Shown here: one piece after another, positions 48,754 to 56,425 of the stretch
Numbering within the stretch: position 1 is the first letter of the stretch
Layout of the letters: every line of letters begins with the position of its first letter
DNA from: Bacillus sp. es.036
GTDB lineage: Bacteria; Bacillota; Bacilli; Bacillales; Guptibacillaceae
Assembly: GCF_002563635.1 (NCBI RefSeq)
Contig: NZ_PDIZ01000001.1
Span: 372,001 to 436,000 of the forward strand
Length of the DNA stretch: 64,000 bases
Direction of reading: 5' to 3'
Made by a program: the position numbers and the translations under genes
The notes under the pieces: model-generated
What the model saw: the letters and a program-made list of their open reading frames with translations, nothing else
Told to the model about the DNA's origin: nothing
The model's database searches: none

Positions 48754-48952
48754 GCTCTACGTTTTAGTTCCCATTCTTATTCTCTTATTACTAACGCAAA
48801 GCATGCTTCTCTTTGTAGATGCAAAGAAAAAAGGGAGTTACCCATGGCTATGGGGGATCTGGGGATTAATTCAATTACCGATGCCAACGTTATTTTACTT
48901 GCTGTTCGTCGTTTGGCCATATAAACGAAGGTTAAAAAAGGAGAAGAGGTGA
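48740..48952 (+). CDS. yxlD: YxlD-like negative regulator of SigY
   Basis: 70 residues, overlapping yxlC by 14 nt. Two membrane segments (about residues 4-25 and 38-60) separated by a basic loop (DAKKKGSYPWLWGIWGLIQ), and a basic C-terminus (KRRLKKEKR). Length and position match B. subtilis YxlD (68), which with YxlC restrains SigY. The loop KKKGxYPWLWGxWGL is typical of the phospholipase_D-nuclease N-terminal-like two-helix family. Confidence 0.8.
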   Translation: MTNLELYVLVPILILLLLTQSMLLFVDAKKKGSYPWLWGIWGLIQLPMPTLFYLLFVVWPYKRRLKKEKR

Positions 48953-48956
48953 AAAA

Positions 48957-49157
48957 ATGGAAATCTTGAACGACATAAACTGGGCGTTAGTTGCGCCGTT
49001 GCTGATCTTGCAGGCGATCTTAACCATTTCAGCACTTGTCAGCTGTATCAAACAAAAGGAAACAAACGGACCAAAATGGATGTGGATCCTTCTTATTCTC
49101 TTTGTGAATCTGTTTGGGGCAATTCTTTACTTTGTGATCGGACGTAAAAACAGTTAG
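48957..49157 (+). CDS. yxlE: YxlE-like membrane protein
   Basis: 66 residues, GAGAAGAGGTG site before ATG. Two membrane segments (about residues 10-29 and 42-61) joined by SCIKQKETNGPKWMWILL, ending YFVIGRKNS. This is the PLDc_N two-helix fold seen in YxlE (62 residues in B. subtilis) and in bacteriocin-immunity proteins. The position between yxlD and yxlF supports the name. Its biochemical role is unknown. Confidence 0.8.
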   Translation: MEILNDINWALVAPLLILQAILTISALVSCIKQKETNGPKWMWILLILFVNLFGAILYFVIGRKNS

Positions 49158-49169
49158 GCGGTGAAAATC

Positions 49170-50063
49170 ATGCTTGTTAAAATCGACAATCTATCGAAAC
49201 AGTTTAAAGGTAAAAAAGCTGTTTCGAATCTCTCCTTCACCATTCAGGAGGGAAGCTGCATGGCCCTATTAGGTCCTAATGGAGCGGGTAAAACAACGAC
49301 GCTGCAAATGTTAGCTCGAATGCTCACGCCTGACTCAGGATCCATCCAATTCAAGGGATATCCGAACAAAGACTATCGGCCATTGATTGGCTTCTTACCT
49401 CAGCACCCATCCTTTTTTAATTGGATGACTGCCAAAGAATTTCTTTCTTTCGCAGGTAAGCTATCATCGATACCAAAATCAGAGCTTCACGGTCGTGTAG
49501 AGGAGGTGCTAACGTTCGTCAGCTTAGAAGAAGCAATGACTAAAAAAATCGGTGGCTTTTCTGGGGGAATGAAACAACGCCTCGGCTTAGCGCAGGCTTT
49601 GCTTCACAAACCGAAGTTACTCATTCTAGACGAACCAGTCTCAGCGCTCGATCCAAAAGGAAGGCGAGATTTCCTCCACCTGATTGAAGAACTAAAACAA
49701 GACATGACAGTGCTATTTTCGACTCACATTTTACATGATGCCGAGCAAATTTGCGATGAAGTACTTATTCTGCAAGATGGCTGCTTAAAGTGGAAAGGGG
49801 CTTTACCTTCTTTACGTAAAGAATTTGATTTATTGCCAATTAAAGTCCAAACCGAAGAACCAATGAATGGAATCATCGAACAGCTTGAGATCATCGAAGC
49901 TTATGAATATATTGATCTTAAAACAGTGAAGGTGAGACTTCCTGCGCATGTTCATCCAAATGAGCTGTTACAGGAGCTCATTAACCGGAATAGAGCAGTG
50001 ACTCATTTTGAAATGATGCATGATTCATTAGAAGATGCTTATATGAAGGTTGTGAGACAATGA
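49170..50063 (+). CDS. yxlF: YxlF-like ABC transporter ATP-binding protein
   Basis: 297 residues from ATG 49170 (AGGCGGTG 6 nt upstream); GTG 49161 lies within that site. Walker A GPNGAGKTT, Q-loop LPQHPSFFNWMT, signature SGGMKQR, Walker B LLILDEPVSALDP and the switch histidine STHILHDAEQICDEV. The C-terminal 80 residues are the usual extension of lantibiotic-exporter-type ATPases. It works with the permease YxlG, probably to export a toxic or signalling compound controlled by SigY. Confidence 0.88.
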   Translation: MLVKIDNLSKQFKGKKAVSNLSFTIQEGSCMALLGPNGAGKTTTLQMLARMLTPDSGSIQFKGYPNKDYRPLIGFLPQHPSFFNWMTAKEFLSFAGKLSSIPKSELHGRVEEVLTFVSLEEAMTKKIGGFSGGMKQRLGLAQALLHKPKLLILDEPVSALDPKGRRDFLHLIEELKQDMTVLFSTHILHDAEQICDEVLILQDGCLKWKGALPSLRKEFDLLPIKVQTEEPMNGIIEQLEIIEAYEYIDLKTVKVRLPAHVHPNELLQELINRNRAVTHFEMMHDSLEDAYMKVVRQ

Positions 50064-50836
50064 ACCGGTTTCTAACGCTATTACACAAAGAAATCATCGA
50101 GCTAATGCGGAATGGCAAATGGATCTGGCTTCCGGTCGTACTGATGATCATCGGCATCTCGCAACCCCTAACAAGTTACTATATGCCACAAATTCTTGAT
50201 ATGGCCGGTAACCTACCAGAAGGAGCGAGTATCACGATCCCCACGCCTACGGGTGAAGAAGTATTGAGCGGTGCCCTGTCTCAATATGGCACGATCGGTA
50301 CCCTTCTGTTCGTTCTCTCAACCATGAACGTGATTGCTCAAGAGCGGCAAAACGGTTCCATTACGCTTGTTATGGTGAGACCCGTTAACGAGTGGCAATA
50401 CTTAGGTAGTAAGACTGTTGCCCAGCTTGCCCTCTTGCTCTTATCACTCCTATTAAGCTACTGCCTCACTTGGTATTATACAAATTTATTATTTACTTCA
50501 GTAGACTGGAAGCTCATGGTGAGTAGCCTCGTCATTTACTGCTTTTGGGTTCTCTTCGTCGTCTCCGTTACGATTTTTGTCGGAACAATCATCCAGCATA
50601 ATGGAGGAATAGCCGGTGTCAGTATTCTCTTCCTTTCGCTGATCAGTCTGCTAACGTCACTCCTTCCGAAATTCATGGACTGGAGCCCAGGAAACATACG
50701 GGGAGAAGCGACGAAGCTTTTAGTCGAACAACAATGGACCGAGTCAGCTTGGATCGTCATCGGTAGCACGACGATCTTATCACTCTTATTGTTTATTACA
50801 GGGGTTAGGGTGCTGAAGAGGTATAAGCATTATTAA
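50060..50836 (+). CDS. yxlG: YxlG-like ABC transporter permease
   Basis: 258 residues (259 in B. subtilis YxlG), start overlapping the yxlF stop by 4 nt (ATGA). An amphipathic N-terminus (NRFLTLLHKEIIELMRNGKWIW) is followed by six membrane segments, with a large outside loop (PQILDMAGNLPEGASITIPTPTGEEVLSGALSQYG) between the first two. This is the ABC-2 permease plan. Last gene of the sigY operon; a GCGGGTG/CACCCGC hairpin follows. Confidence 0.87.
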   Translation: MNRFLTLLHKEIIELMRNGKWIWLPVVLMIIGISQPLTSYYMPQILDMAGNLPEGASITIPTPTGEEVLSGALSQYGTIGTLLFVLSTMNVIAQERQNGSITLVMVRPVNEWQYLGSKTVAQLALLLLSLLLSYCLTWYYTNLLFTSVDWKLMVSSLVIYCFWVLFVVSVTIFVGTIIQHNGGIAGVSILFLSLISLLTSLLPKFMDWSPGNIRGEATKLLVEQQWTESAWIVIGSTTILSLLLFITGVRVLKRYKHY

Positions 50837-50838
50837 AA

Positions 50839-50857
50839 GCGGGTGACAGGCACCCGC
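50839..50857. repeat. GGGTGACAGGCACCC hairpin, related to the 40-bp repeat
   Basis: GCGGGTG and CACCCGC around ACAGG. It shares GGGTGACAGGCAC with the 40-bp repeats but lacks their ATCGACA half. No T run, so a poor terminator. Confidence 0.55.
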
Positions 50858-50935
50858 GAACTCCCTACGACTAACGTATAAATGATCAAAGCGGCGTCAA
50901 TAATGAAAAGACTTAATCCGATTGAGGTGCGTCCT

Positions 50936-51451
50936 ATGTATTTATTATTCGTGACGGTCGTTTGGATCTTTTTTGCTTATAAATTTATCGACTGGTCACA
51001 GTGGAGAAAGCAGTATCCTACGATTCTCTTTTTCATAGTGGTCAATCTTACATATAACTTCCTCTATTTCAATCACACACTGTGGGCGTTCAGAGGAGTT
51101 ACGGCAGAATGGATCAATCATTCAATCATTAACATGGCCTTCACTTTCTTTATCTGTCCCGTCGGTCTCATCATCTACCTGCAGCGCTTTCCAAAGAAAA
51201 GGGTCAATCAATTCATTTACATCGCCATATGGGCAGGTTTCTACACAGTGCTTGAGACGATCTTCGCCTACAAAGGATTGTATTTCTATGACAACGGCTG
51301 GAACGGTTGGTTAAACATTCCCTTAAATATCATCTTGTTCGTGATGATCTATCTCCATTATCGAAGTCCGGTGAAAGCACTCATCATCTCCATTCCTATC
51401 TCCATCCTTTTCTATTTATTCTTCCCCGTCCCATTGGACAGTCTAAAATAA
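50936..51451 (+). CDS. CBO0543-family polytopic membrane protein
   Basis: 171 residues from ATG 50936, chosen for GAGGTG 6 nt upstream; the frame is open from 50882. Five hydrophobic segments. The WSQWRKQYPTILFFIVVNLTYNFLYFNH block and the ending GWLNIPLNIILFVMIYLHYRSP follow the CBO0543 family, small membrane proteins widespread in spore formers and of unknown function. It follows the sigY operon by 100 nt and may be read from it, but no link is known. Confidence 0.7.
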   Translation: MYLLFVTVVWIFFAYKFIDWSQWRKQYPTILFFIVVNLTYNFLYFNHTLWAFRGVTAEWINHSIINMAFTFFICPVGLIIYLQRFPKKRVNQFIYIAIWAGFYTVLETIFAYKGLYFYDNGWNGWLNIPLNIILFVMIYLHYRSPVKALIISIPISILFYLFFPVPLDSLK

Positions 51452-51472
51452 TAAAGGAGTGGAGCCGCCGTT

Positions 51473-51586
51473 ATGATGATTCGTGATGTTCTATCTGTAC
51501 CCATCTTTTTGATATTGGCGCTGATAACGTATAGTGCCATGTGGATTTATTTGTGCAGGAAGAAAGTGAATAAAGATGAAGAATGA
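51473..51586 (+). CDS. Small single-helix membrane peptide
   Basis: 37 residues, with AAAGGAGTGGAG upstream of two adjacent ATG codons. One hydrophobic helix (about residues 8-28, LSVPIFLILALITYSAMWIYL) and a charged tail (CRKKVNKDEE). Strong site, clean topology and a terminator just downstream support a real short gene. Function unknown. Confidence 0.55.
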   Translation: MMIRDVLSVPIFLILALITYSAMWIYLCRKKVNKDEE

Positions 51587-51604
51587 AGAGGGGATTAAAT
51601 GCTT

Positions 51605-51640
51605 GCAGGATGTCGAGGAAGGTTCGATGTCCTGTTTTTT
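51605..51640 (+). terminator. Terminator after the small peptide gene
   Basis: An imperfect stem between AGGATGTCGA and TCGATGTCCT, then TTTTTTGTTTTT. Confidence 0.55.
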
Positions 51641-51646
51641 GTTTTT

Positions 51647-51709
51647 GTGGAGTATTCTTCCCCTACGCCTTATGTAGCATTTAGAGAAAAAGGCGGGTTT
51701 ATCGCTTAG
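51647..51709 (+). pseudogene. Relic of the 15554-type nuclease family
   Basis: Twenty codons read EYSSPTPYVAFREKGGFIA and stop. The stretch TPYVAFREKGGFI matches TPFVAFRETGGFI of the PD-(D/E)XK protein at 15554 in 11 of 13 positions. The rest of the gene is gone, so this is the remains of a second copy. Confidence 0.55.
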
Positions 51710-51736
51710 AGTAAGGAAGAGGTTGGTTTTAAGAAT

Positions 51737-51832
51737 ATGATTGCAGCACTTGTAGTTAACTGGCTTGGATCTACCCTTGCTATTTTGTTTGTCTATGAGT
51801 GGCCACTAAGTGAATACTTCGATGAAAAATGA
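51737..51832 (+). pseudogene. Short membrane-segment relic
   Basis: A 31-codon frame with one hydrophobic helix (LVVNWLGSTLAILFVYEWP) and no ribosome site. Probably the end of a lost membrane gene; weakly supported. Confidence 0.2.
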
Positions 51833-51965
51833 CTGTTTCCCCATTATTCCTTTCGATTACTTTCAGCTAATAGTAAAATAATAGAAAATAGATATGATTT
51901 GATTTATCCAAAAAATTGTAAGCTTATAGACATAGTACATATAGATATATATTGGAGGGATTTAA

Positions 51966-52748
51966 GTGGCCATTGCGACCTATTCAAAATTTACTAGCTT
52001 CAAAGAATCAATTCATTCCCTAACAGATCCTGTTGATCGGGAAGAGCTAATGAACGAAACTTTCTTACTTGAACGAGACGAGAAAAAGAACTTGGAAATG
52101 TATTATGCTCCGTTCGAACATGTGAATGAACATGCGAAAATCGTGATAGTCGGAATTACTCATGGACTTCATCAGATGAAGAAATCATTTGAAACGGTTT
52201 GGAATAACGGCGGTGAAGAAATTGAAGATGAAGAGGTTTTACAAAAGGTGAAGAACCATTCCAGTTTCGAAGGTCCGATGAGGAAAAACTTGATTGCGAT
52301 GTTAGATGAATTGGAACTACATACATACTTAAACCTGGCCTCTACAAGTGAGCTGTTTGGTCCAGCCAGTCATCTCGTCCAAACGACTTCCGTTCTGCCT
52401 TATCCAGTCTTTTATAAAGGAAAGAACTTCAGTGGCTCCACCCCAAACATATTAAAAACGGAAGTACTGCATCGATACGCTTTGAACCATCTACCAATCG
52501 AGTTAGAGAAATTAAACGATCCATTAATCGTGCCGTTAGGTGTCAATGTAACAAAAGTACTGATGCATCTAACTGAAAACAACTTGATTTCAGCTAACTC
52601 GATCGTAAACGGGTTTCCACATCCTTCTGGAGGAAATGGCCATCGACATCGTCAGTTTTCAGAGAATAAAGAGGGAATGAAGGAAACGATTCGACGGTAT
52701 TTAGCTAATAATTGCCCTTTTTTTAAAAAAGAAATGTCAATAAAATAA
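51966..52748 (+). CDS. Uracil-DNA-glycosylase-like protein
   Basis: 260 residues, GTG start with TTGGAGGG upstream. After an N-terminal helical part, AKIVIVGITHGLHQMKKSFE (about residues 57-75) resembles motif 1 of the UDG superfamily (G[IL]xPGxxE/Q), and NGFPHPSGGNGHRHRQF near residue 220 resembles the HPSP/S-N motif 2. The middle HTYLNLASTSELFG and VLPYPVFYKGKNFSGS form a specific insert. The PG of motif 1 is TH here, so base excision is uncertain. Possibly a nucleic-acid-binding relative used in defence or repair. Terminated by a perfect hairpin. Confidence 0.5.
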   Translation: MAIATYSKFTSFKESIHSLTDPVDREELMNETFLLERDEKKNLEMYYAPFEHVNEHAKIVIVGITHGLHQMKKSFETVWNNGGEEIEDEEVLQKVKNHSSFEGPMRKNLIAMLDELELHTYLNLASTSELFGPASHLVQTTSVLPYPVFYKGKNFSGSTPNILKTEVLHRYALNHLPIELEKLNDPLIVPLGVNVTKVLMHLTENNLISANSIVNGFPHPSGGNGHRHRQFSENKEGMKETIRRYLANNCPFFKKEMSIK

Positions 52749-52792
52749 AACGTCTACCATAATAGTTTGCTAATTAAGGTAGACGTTTTTGT
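52747..52792 (+). terminator. Terminator after the UDG-like gene
   Basis: AAAACGTCTACC pairs with GGTAGACGTTTT around a 19-nt loop, ending TTTTTG. Confidence 0.85.
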
Positions 52793-53210
52793 TACTATTC
52801 ATAAAGTGATTGGAGTAAAAAGATCGAGAGTAAAATTTATAAGGGAAGTAGTCAGAATTGACGCGAACACGTAGGGACAGATTATAGGTATTTTTATGAA
52901 TAACTAAACTAGAAAGAAATTCTGGTTCCCATCTATGTCGAAGCCTCAAAAATTAAAAGGTCCATCTCAGAATAACTGCTTCGAACGAAAGAGACAAAAC
53001 AAATGGCAATTTTAATAAATATACTGATTAGACTAAGACAATTGTACGGGCATCCTGGAGTCATTATTCAGTAGTATTAAAATACCAGGTTCCAAAAGTA
53101 AAAGAAGTGATGAGCGTGATTGATAGAATTGATGAAAAGGATGAAAAAATCTCATCTTCACTGAGTTTCATAAGCTTCACTCCTTCTTTAAACGACTTTT
53201 TATGGAATAG
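52793..53210. other. Degenerate stretch with broken reading frames
   Basis: No intact gene. One frame over about 53080-53255 reads KYQVPKVKEVMSVIDRIDEKD and further plausible coding sequence, ending in a stop. It overlaps the next relic in another frame. This looks like the remains of one or more genes left of the recombinase. Confidence 0.4.
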
Positions 53211-53459
53211 TACGGTATATTCGTTCCAATCATTGATGGAAACACAGCAACTGTAAAGAATCAGGCCACTGACCGTGCTTATGGGATTGTTAAGGAGAAG
53301 GACGTGTCTGGTTATCAGGTTATTACAAGAGATGGTCAGAATTTCTCTAATGGAACGGTGGAAGCGCTGATGAATGAGCTGTTGGAGAATAAGTGGGAGT
53401 TGGCTGAGAATGTGATCATTCCGTTTGATATGAGGGAAGTTCAGGAGATAATATTATGA
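53211..53459 (+). pseudogene. C-terminal relic of an unknown protein
   Basis: 82 codons open after a TAG, without start or ribosome site: FVPIIDGNTATVKNQATDRA, then YGIVKEKDVSGYQVITRDGQ and a terminal NVIIPFDMREVQEIIL. The sequence has good coding character but I do not recognise the family. It ends about 215 nt before the serine recombinase and may be a gene cut by an insertion. Confidence 0.4.
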
Positions 53460-53521
53460 ACCAATATTATTAACTAAAGTAAAAGTATAGAATAACAACA
53501 ACTCATTATAGTTATTGTTCG

Positions 53522-53651
53522 TTTTTGATAACAACTCTGAAACTCTCCTCCAACGAATCAAAACTCCTCTAAAACTAGTATCAAAAGCCATTTCATATTC
53601 AAAGTTTCAATATATACCTTAACTACCCTTTTTGATAATATAAAGTATCAA
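53522..53651. promoter_or_regulatory. Res-like site of the serine recombinase
   Basis: Four related half-sites: TTTTTGATA (53522-53530), TATCAAAA (53579-53586, inverted), TTGATA (53632-53637) and TATCAA (53646-53651, inverted). The last pair is an inverted repeat 22 nt before the recombinase ATG. Resolvases usually bind several such inverted sites next to their own gene. Cleavage position not determinable. Confidence 0.45.
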
Positions 53652-53673
53652 CAATCGAAAAGGGGAGACCATT

Positions 53674-54228
53674 ATGTTATTTGGATACGCTAGAGTCAGT
53701 ACGAAGGACCAAAACTTACATATGCAATTTGATGCTTTAAAGAAATACGGGGTAGAAGAGAAGAACATCTACTCGGAGAAAATCACTGGAACGAAAAAGG
53801 ACCGTCCTGCTTTTACGGAGATGCTGAGATATTTGAGAGAAGGGGACACGGTGGTCGTTTACAAGCTCGATCGAATCGGTCGGAGTACAAAACACCTGGT
53901 GGACCTGATTAACGAGTTCCAGGAGAAGGGTATCAACTTTGTTTCGATCAATGAAAACATCGATACTACGACGGCGATGGGGAAACTTGTGTTTACGATC
54001 TTCAGTGGTTTAGCTCAGTTTGAGCGAGATATTATCTCAGAAAGGACGAAGTCGGGGCTGGATGCAGCAAGAGCTAGAGGCCGAAAGGGAGGAAGACCAA
54101 AAAAAGACCAATCCAAGTTGGATATGGCCTTTCGCATGTATGATAGTAAGGAGTACAGTATCCAGGAGATACTGGATGCAACAAATGTTAGTCGGGCTAC
54201 ATTCTATAGATACTTAAAAAAAGGTTAA
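53674..54228 (+). CDS. Serine recombinase (resolvase/invertase family)
   Basis: 184 residues, AAAAGGGGAG before ATG. The catalytic serine is in GYARVSTKDQ (residue 9), the second arginine cluster in YKLDRIGRSTKHLVDLI, and the long E helix in GLAQFERDIISERTKSGLDAARARGRKGGRPKKD. A C-terminal helix-turn-helix (YSIQEILDATNVSRATFYRYLKKG) is complete. Tn3-resolvase or plasmid-resolvase type. It stands between gene relics and an AT-rich block, so it probably marks the end of an integrated element, although no transposase is present. Confidence 0.92.
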   Translation: MLFGYARVSTKDQNLHMQFDALKKYGVEEKNIYSEKITGTKKDRPAFTEMLRYLREGDTVVVYKLDRIGRSTKHLVDLINEFQEKGINFVSINENIDTTTAMGKLVFTIFSGLAQFERDIISERTKSGLDAARARGRKGGRPKKDQSKLDMAFRMYDSKEYSIQEILDATNVSRATFYRYLKKG

Positions 54229-54335
54229 TATTAAAAATAATAGTACCTCTCCTGATTAATTAATATATTTTTCCGTAAATAATGTTAAAATAAACTAAAG
54301 GAATTTTTTTACATCAGATATTTGGAGGGTGAAAA

Positions 54336-55283
54336 ATGCAAATTAGTGAATATTTCAATTTAGAACAAGATCAAACTGATTTAGAATTTGTAAATGTTGA
54401 CACATCTAGAGATGTAGAATTGTTTATTGATCCTTGGTGGTTACATATTAGTACAGAAGATGAATGGTGTAGAGGAGCTTCTGTAACGTTGACCGGTTTT
54501 TTTGATCATATCATTGGTCTTTATGAACAGGGAGAAATTAATAGAGCACGTGAACTTTTTGATTTTGCACATGAACCAAATGAAACTTGTTTCGGATTGT
54601 CTTCAAATAATCCTGAAGGTACAGGAGCATCTGCAGATATGCTTGCAAAGGTATTTGATAATATCACCTCAAACGCAATGATAGAGAATGGACTGGTTAC
54701 TAGACTTGAAGATTTGCACGTTTTTGTTAGTGACTTTGGTCAAGATCGTTTGTCTGACTTGGTAACAAACGTTATAAGAAAACACTTAGTTGACTATACA
54801 AAAGAACAATGTGGTATTTTGGGCATTGAATTAGATGAAGAAATAACAAACTTAGGTCATTATTGGAATGAGGTTACCAATGAGTGGGAAGTATGCAATG
54901 ACCGTGCATTAAAAGTAAATGATAAACAAATTTTACTAGTTCCTAAGAAAATAGTTGTGAAAAATTATAGATACAATGCTAGTCAATACTGTACTCATTA
55001 TGTTTTAGCTAGGAGACAAGAATACCATAAGCAAGTTAGATCAAACTTAGTTAAAGAAACTACCAGAAGAGATGGGACTAAAAAAATAGAAGTCTACAAA
55101 AAAGACATTAGAGAGGAAGAAATAACACAGGGAGAAAAACAATATGTTATTGATATAACTATGGAAAATGGTGATTTAATTCAAAGGTTTAGAGATGAAA
55201 TAGCAGGGATACTCAGAGACAGTAAAAGAACAAATAAATTATCAGATCAAGATTTAATGAATATCTTTGACGAAGAGTTGTAA
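54336..55283 (+). CDS. Unknown 315-aa protein in putative defence block
   Basis: 315 residues, TTTGGAGGGTG before ATG. Soluble, acidic at the start. Recognisable blocks: FVNVDTSRDVELFIDPWWL, FDFAHEPNETCFGLSSNNPEGTGAS, LVTRLEDLHVFVSDFGQDRLSDLVTNVIRKHLVDYTKEQCG, ILLVPKKIVVKNYRY and a C-terminal basic stretch. I have a general sense of similar proteins near phage-defence genes, but no named family and no catalytic motif. Its own terminator follows. AT-rich codon use sets it apart from genes left of 53 kb. Function unknown. Confidence 0.65.
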   Translation: MQISEYFNLEQDQTDLEFVNVDTSRDVELFIDPWWLHISTEDEWCRGASVTLTGFFDHIIGLYEQGEINRARELFDFAHEPNETCFGLSSNNPEGTGASADMLAKVFDNITSNAMIENGLVTRLEDLHVFVSDFGQDRLSDLVTNVIRKHLVDYTKEQCGILGIELDEEITNLGHYWNEVTNEWEVCNDRALKVNDKQILLVPKKIVVKNYRYNASQYCTHYVLARRQEYHKQVRSNLVKETTRRDGTKKIEVYKKDIREEEITQGEKQYVIDITMENGDLIQRFRDEIAGILRDSKRTNKLSDQDLMNIFDEEL

Positions 55284-55289
55284 TATACG

Positions 55290-55316
55290 AAAGCCTACCT
55301 GTTTTGGTGGGCTTTT
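55290..55316 (+). terminator. Terminator after the 54336 gene
   Basis: AAGCCTACC pairs with GGTGGGCTT around TGTTTT, with a T-rich tail. Confidence 0.7.
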
Positions 55317-55411
55317 ATATTACATATTGGAGAAAACCTAAATTTCACAGACAGAACTTTTGGGGAGTATCTTCATATAAGTCAAATATAGAATAAAGGG
55401 GAGTATGATAA

Positions 55412-56251
55412 TTGAGTTATAATGCGAGAGTCTTTAATGTAATGATTGCTTCTCCAGGTGACGTAGCAGCAGAGCGTTCAATTATAAGAGATGTTATATA
55501 TGAATGGAACGCTATACATTCGATAGTTAGAAATATTGTCTTACTTCCTGTGGGCTGGGAATCACATTCTTCTCCAGAGATGGGGGCTAAACCTCAAGAG
55601 ATAATAAATGGTCAAGTCCTAGATAAATGTGACTTGTTAATTGGTGTTTTCTGGACCCGTATAGGGACGCCAACTGACAAATATGCCAGTGGTACTGTAG
55701 AAGAAATTGAAAACCATATAAGTGTAGACAAGCCGGCAATGTTGTATTTCTCAAGTCAACCAGTTGTTTTAGAAACAGTTGATATGGAACAAATTAAACA
55801 ACTTAAGAGATTTAAAGAGTCCTGTCAAAGTAGAGGACTCTATGAAGAATATGATAGCCATTCTAATTTCAAAGAAAAATTTTATCAACACTTACAACTT
55901 AAACTTAACTCCCACCCATTGTTTAATGACATTGATATGAATGCATATAGTGAAGTGATGGAATCAAAAACTAAACTTCCAGAGTTATCTAACGAGGCGA
56001 GGATTTTACTCAAAGAAGCAAGTGAAGATACTCAAGGCAATATTTTTCATCTCAGATATATGGAAGGAACAGATATTCAAGTAAATGGTAAGAATATCAT
56101 CACGGTACAAAATAGACGTGAGATAGCAAAATGGGAGTCTGCGCTCGAGGAATTAATTAATGAGAGGTTAGTTGTTGGGAGAGGTCACAAAGGCGAGGTT
56201 TTTGAAATTACTAACTTCGGATATCAAATATCAGAAATGATTGAATTATAG
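55412..56251 (+). CDS. DUF4062 (TIR-like/SLOG-like) domain protein
   Basis: 279 residues, TTG start with AAAGGGGAG 9-10 nt upstream. The N-terminal 110 residues (FNVMIASPGDVAAERSIIRDVIYEWN, then DKCDLLIGVFWTRIGTPTDKYASGTVEEIE) follow the DUF4062 pattern, a Rossmann-like fold related to nucleoside deoxyribosyltransferase and TIR domains. It is often the N-terminal sensor or effector of defence STAND proteins. Here the C-terminal 130 residues carry no NTPase but a short winged-helix-like end (ALEELINERLVVGRGHKGEVFEITNFGYQISEMIEL). A stand-alone form with a DNA-binding-like end is unusual. Function unknown. Confidence 0.65.
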   Translation: MSYNARVFNVMIASPGDVAAERSIIRDVIYEWNAIHSIVRNIVLLPVGWESHSSPEMGAKPQEIINGQVLDKCDLLIGVFWTRIGTPTDKYASGTVEEIENHISVDKPAMLYFSSQPVVLETVDMEQIKQLKRFKESCQSRGLYEEYDSHSNFKEKFYQHLQLKLNSHPLFNDIDMNAYSEVMESKTKLPELSNEARILLKEASEDTQGNIFHLRYMEGTDIQVNGKNIITVQNRREIAKWESALEELINERLVVGRGHKGEVFEITNFGYQISEMIEL

Positions 56252-56425
56252 ATTTGAATAATTATTTCATATAATTTAAGGGGGAGGGGTCAGGAGAAAC
56301 TCCTTACATACGTTATCATATCCACCCATAATTCCAAGAATTTCGGGTGGAATTTGATGTTTGAGTGTATAGCGAATTAATGAATTTTTCGTTTTTATTA
56401 AACTAAACTTATTTTCACTAAAAAA
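56252..56425. other. Gap between converging genes
   Basis: A CCACCC/GGGTGG hairpin at about 56321-56349 may terminate either gene; its T run is poor. Confidence 0.4.

Noticed and set aside
50839-50857. Terminator of the sigY operon
   Set aside because: The hairpin is strong but lacks a T run and shares sequence with the 40-bp dispersed repeats, so I listed it as a repeat.
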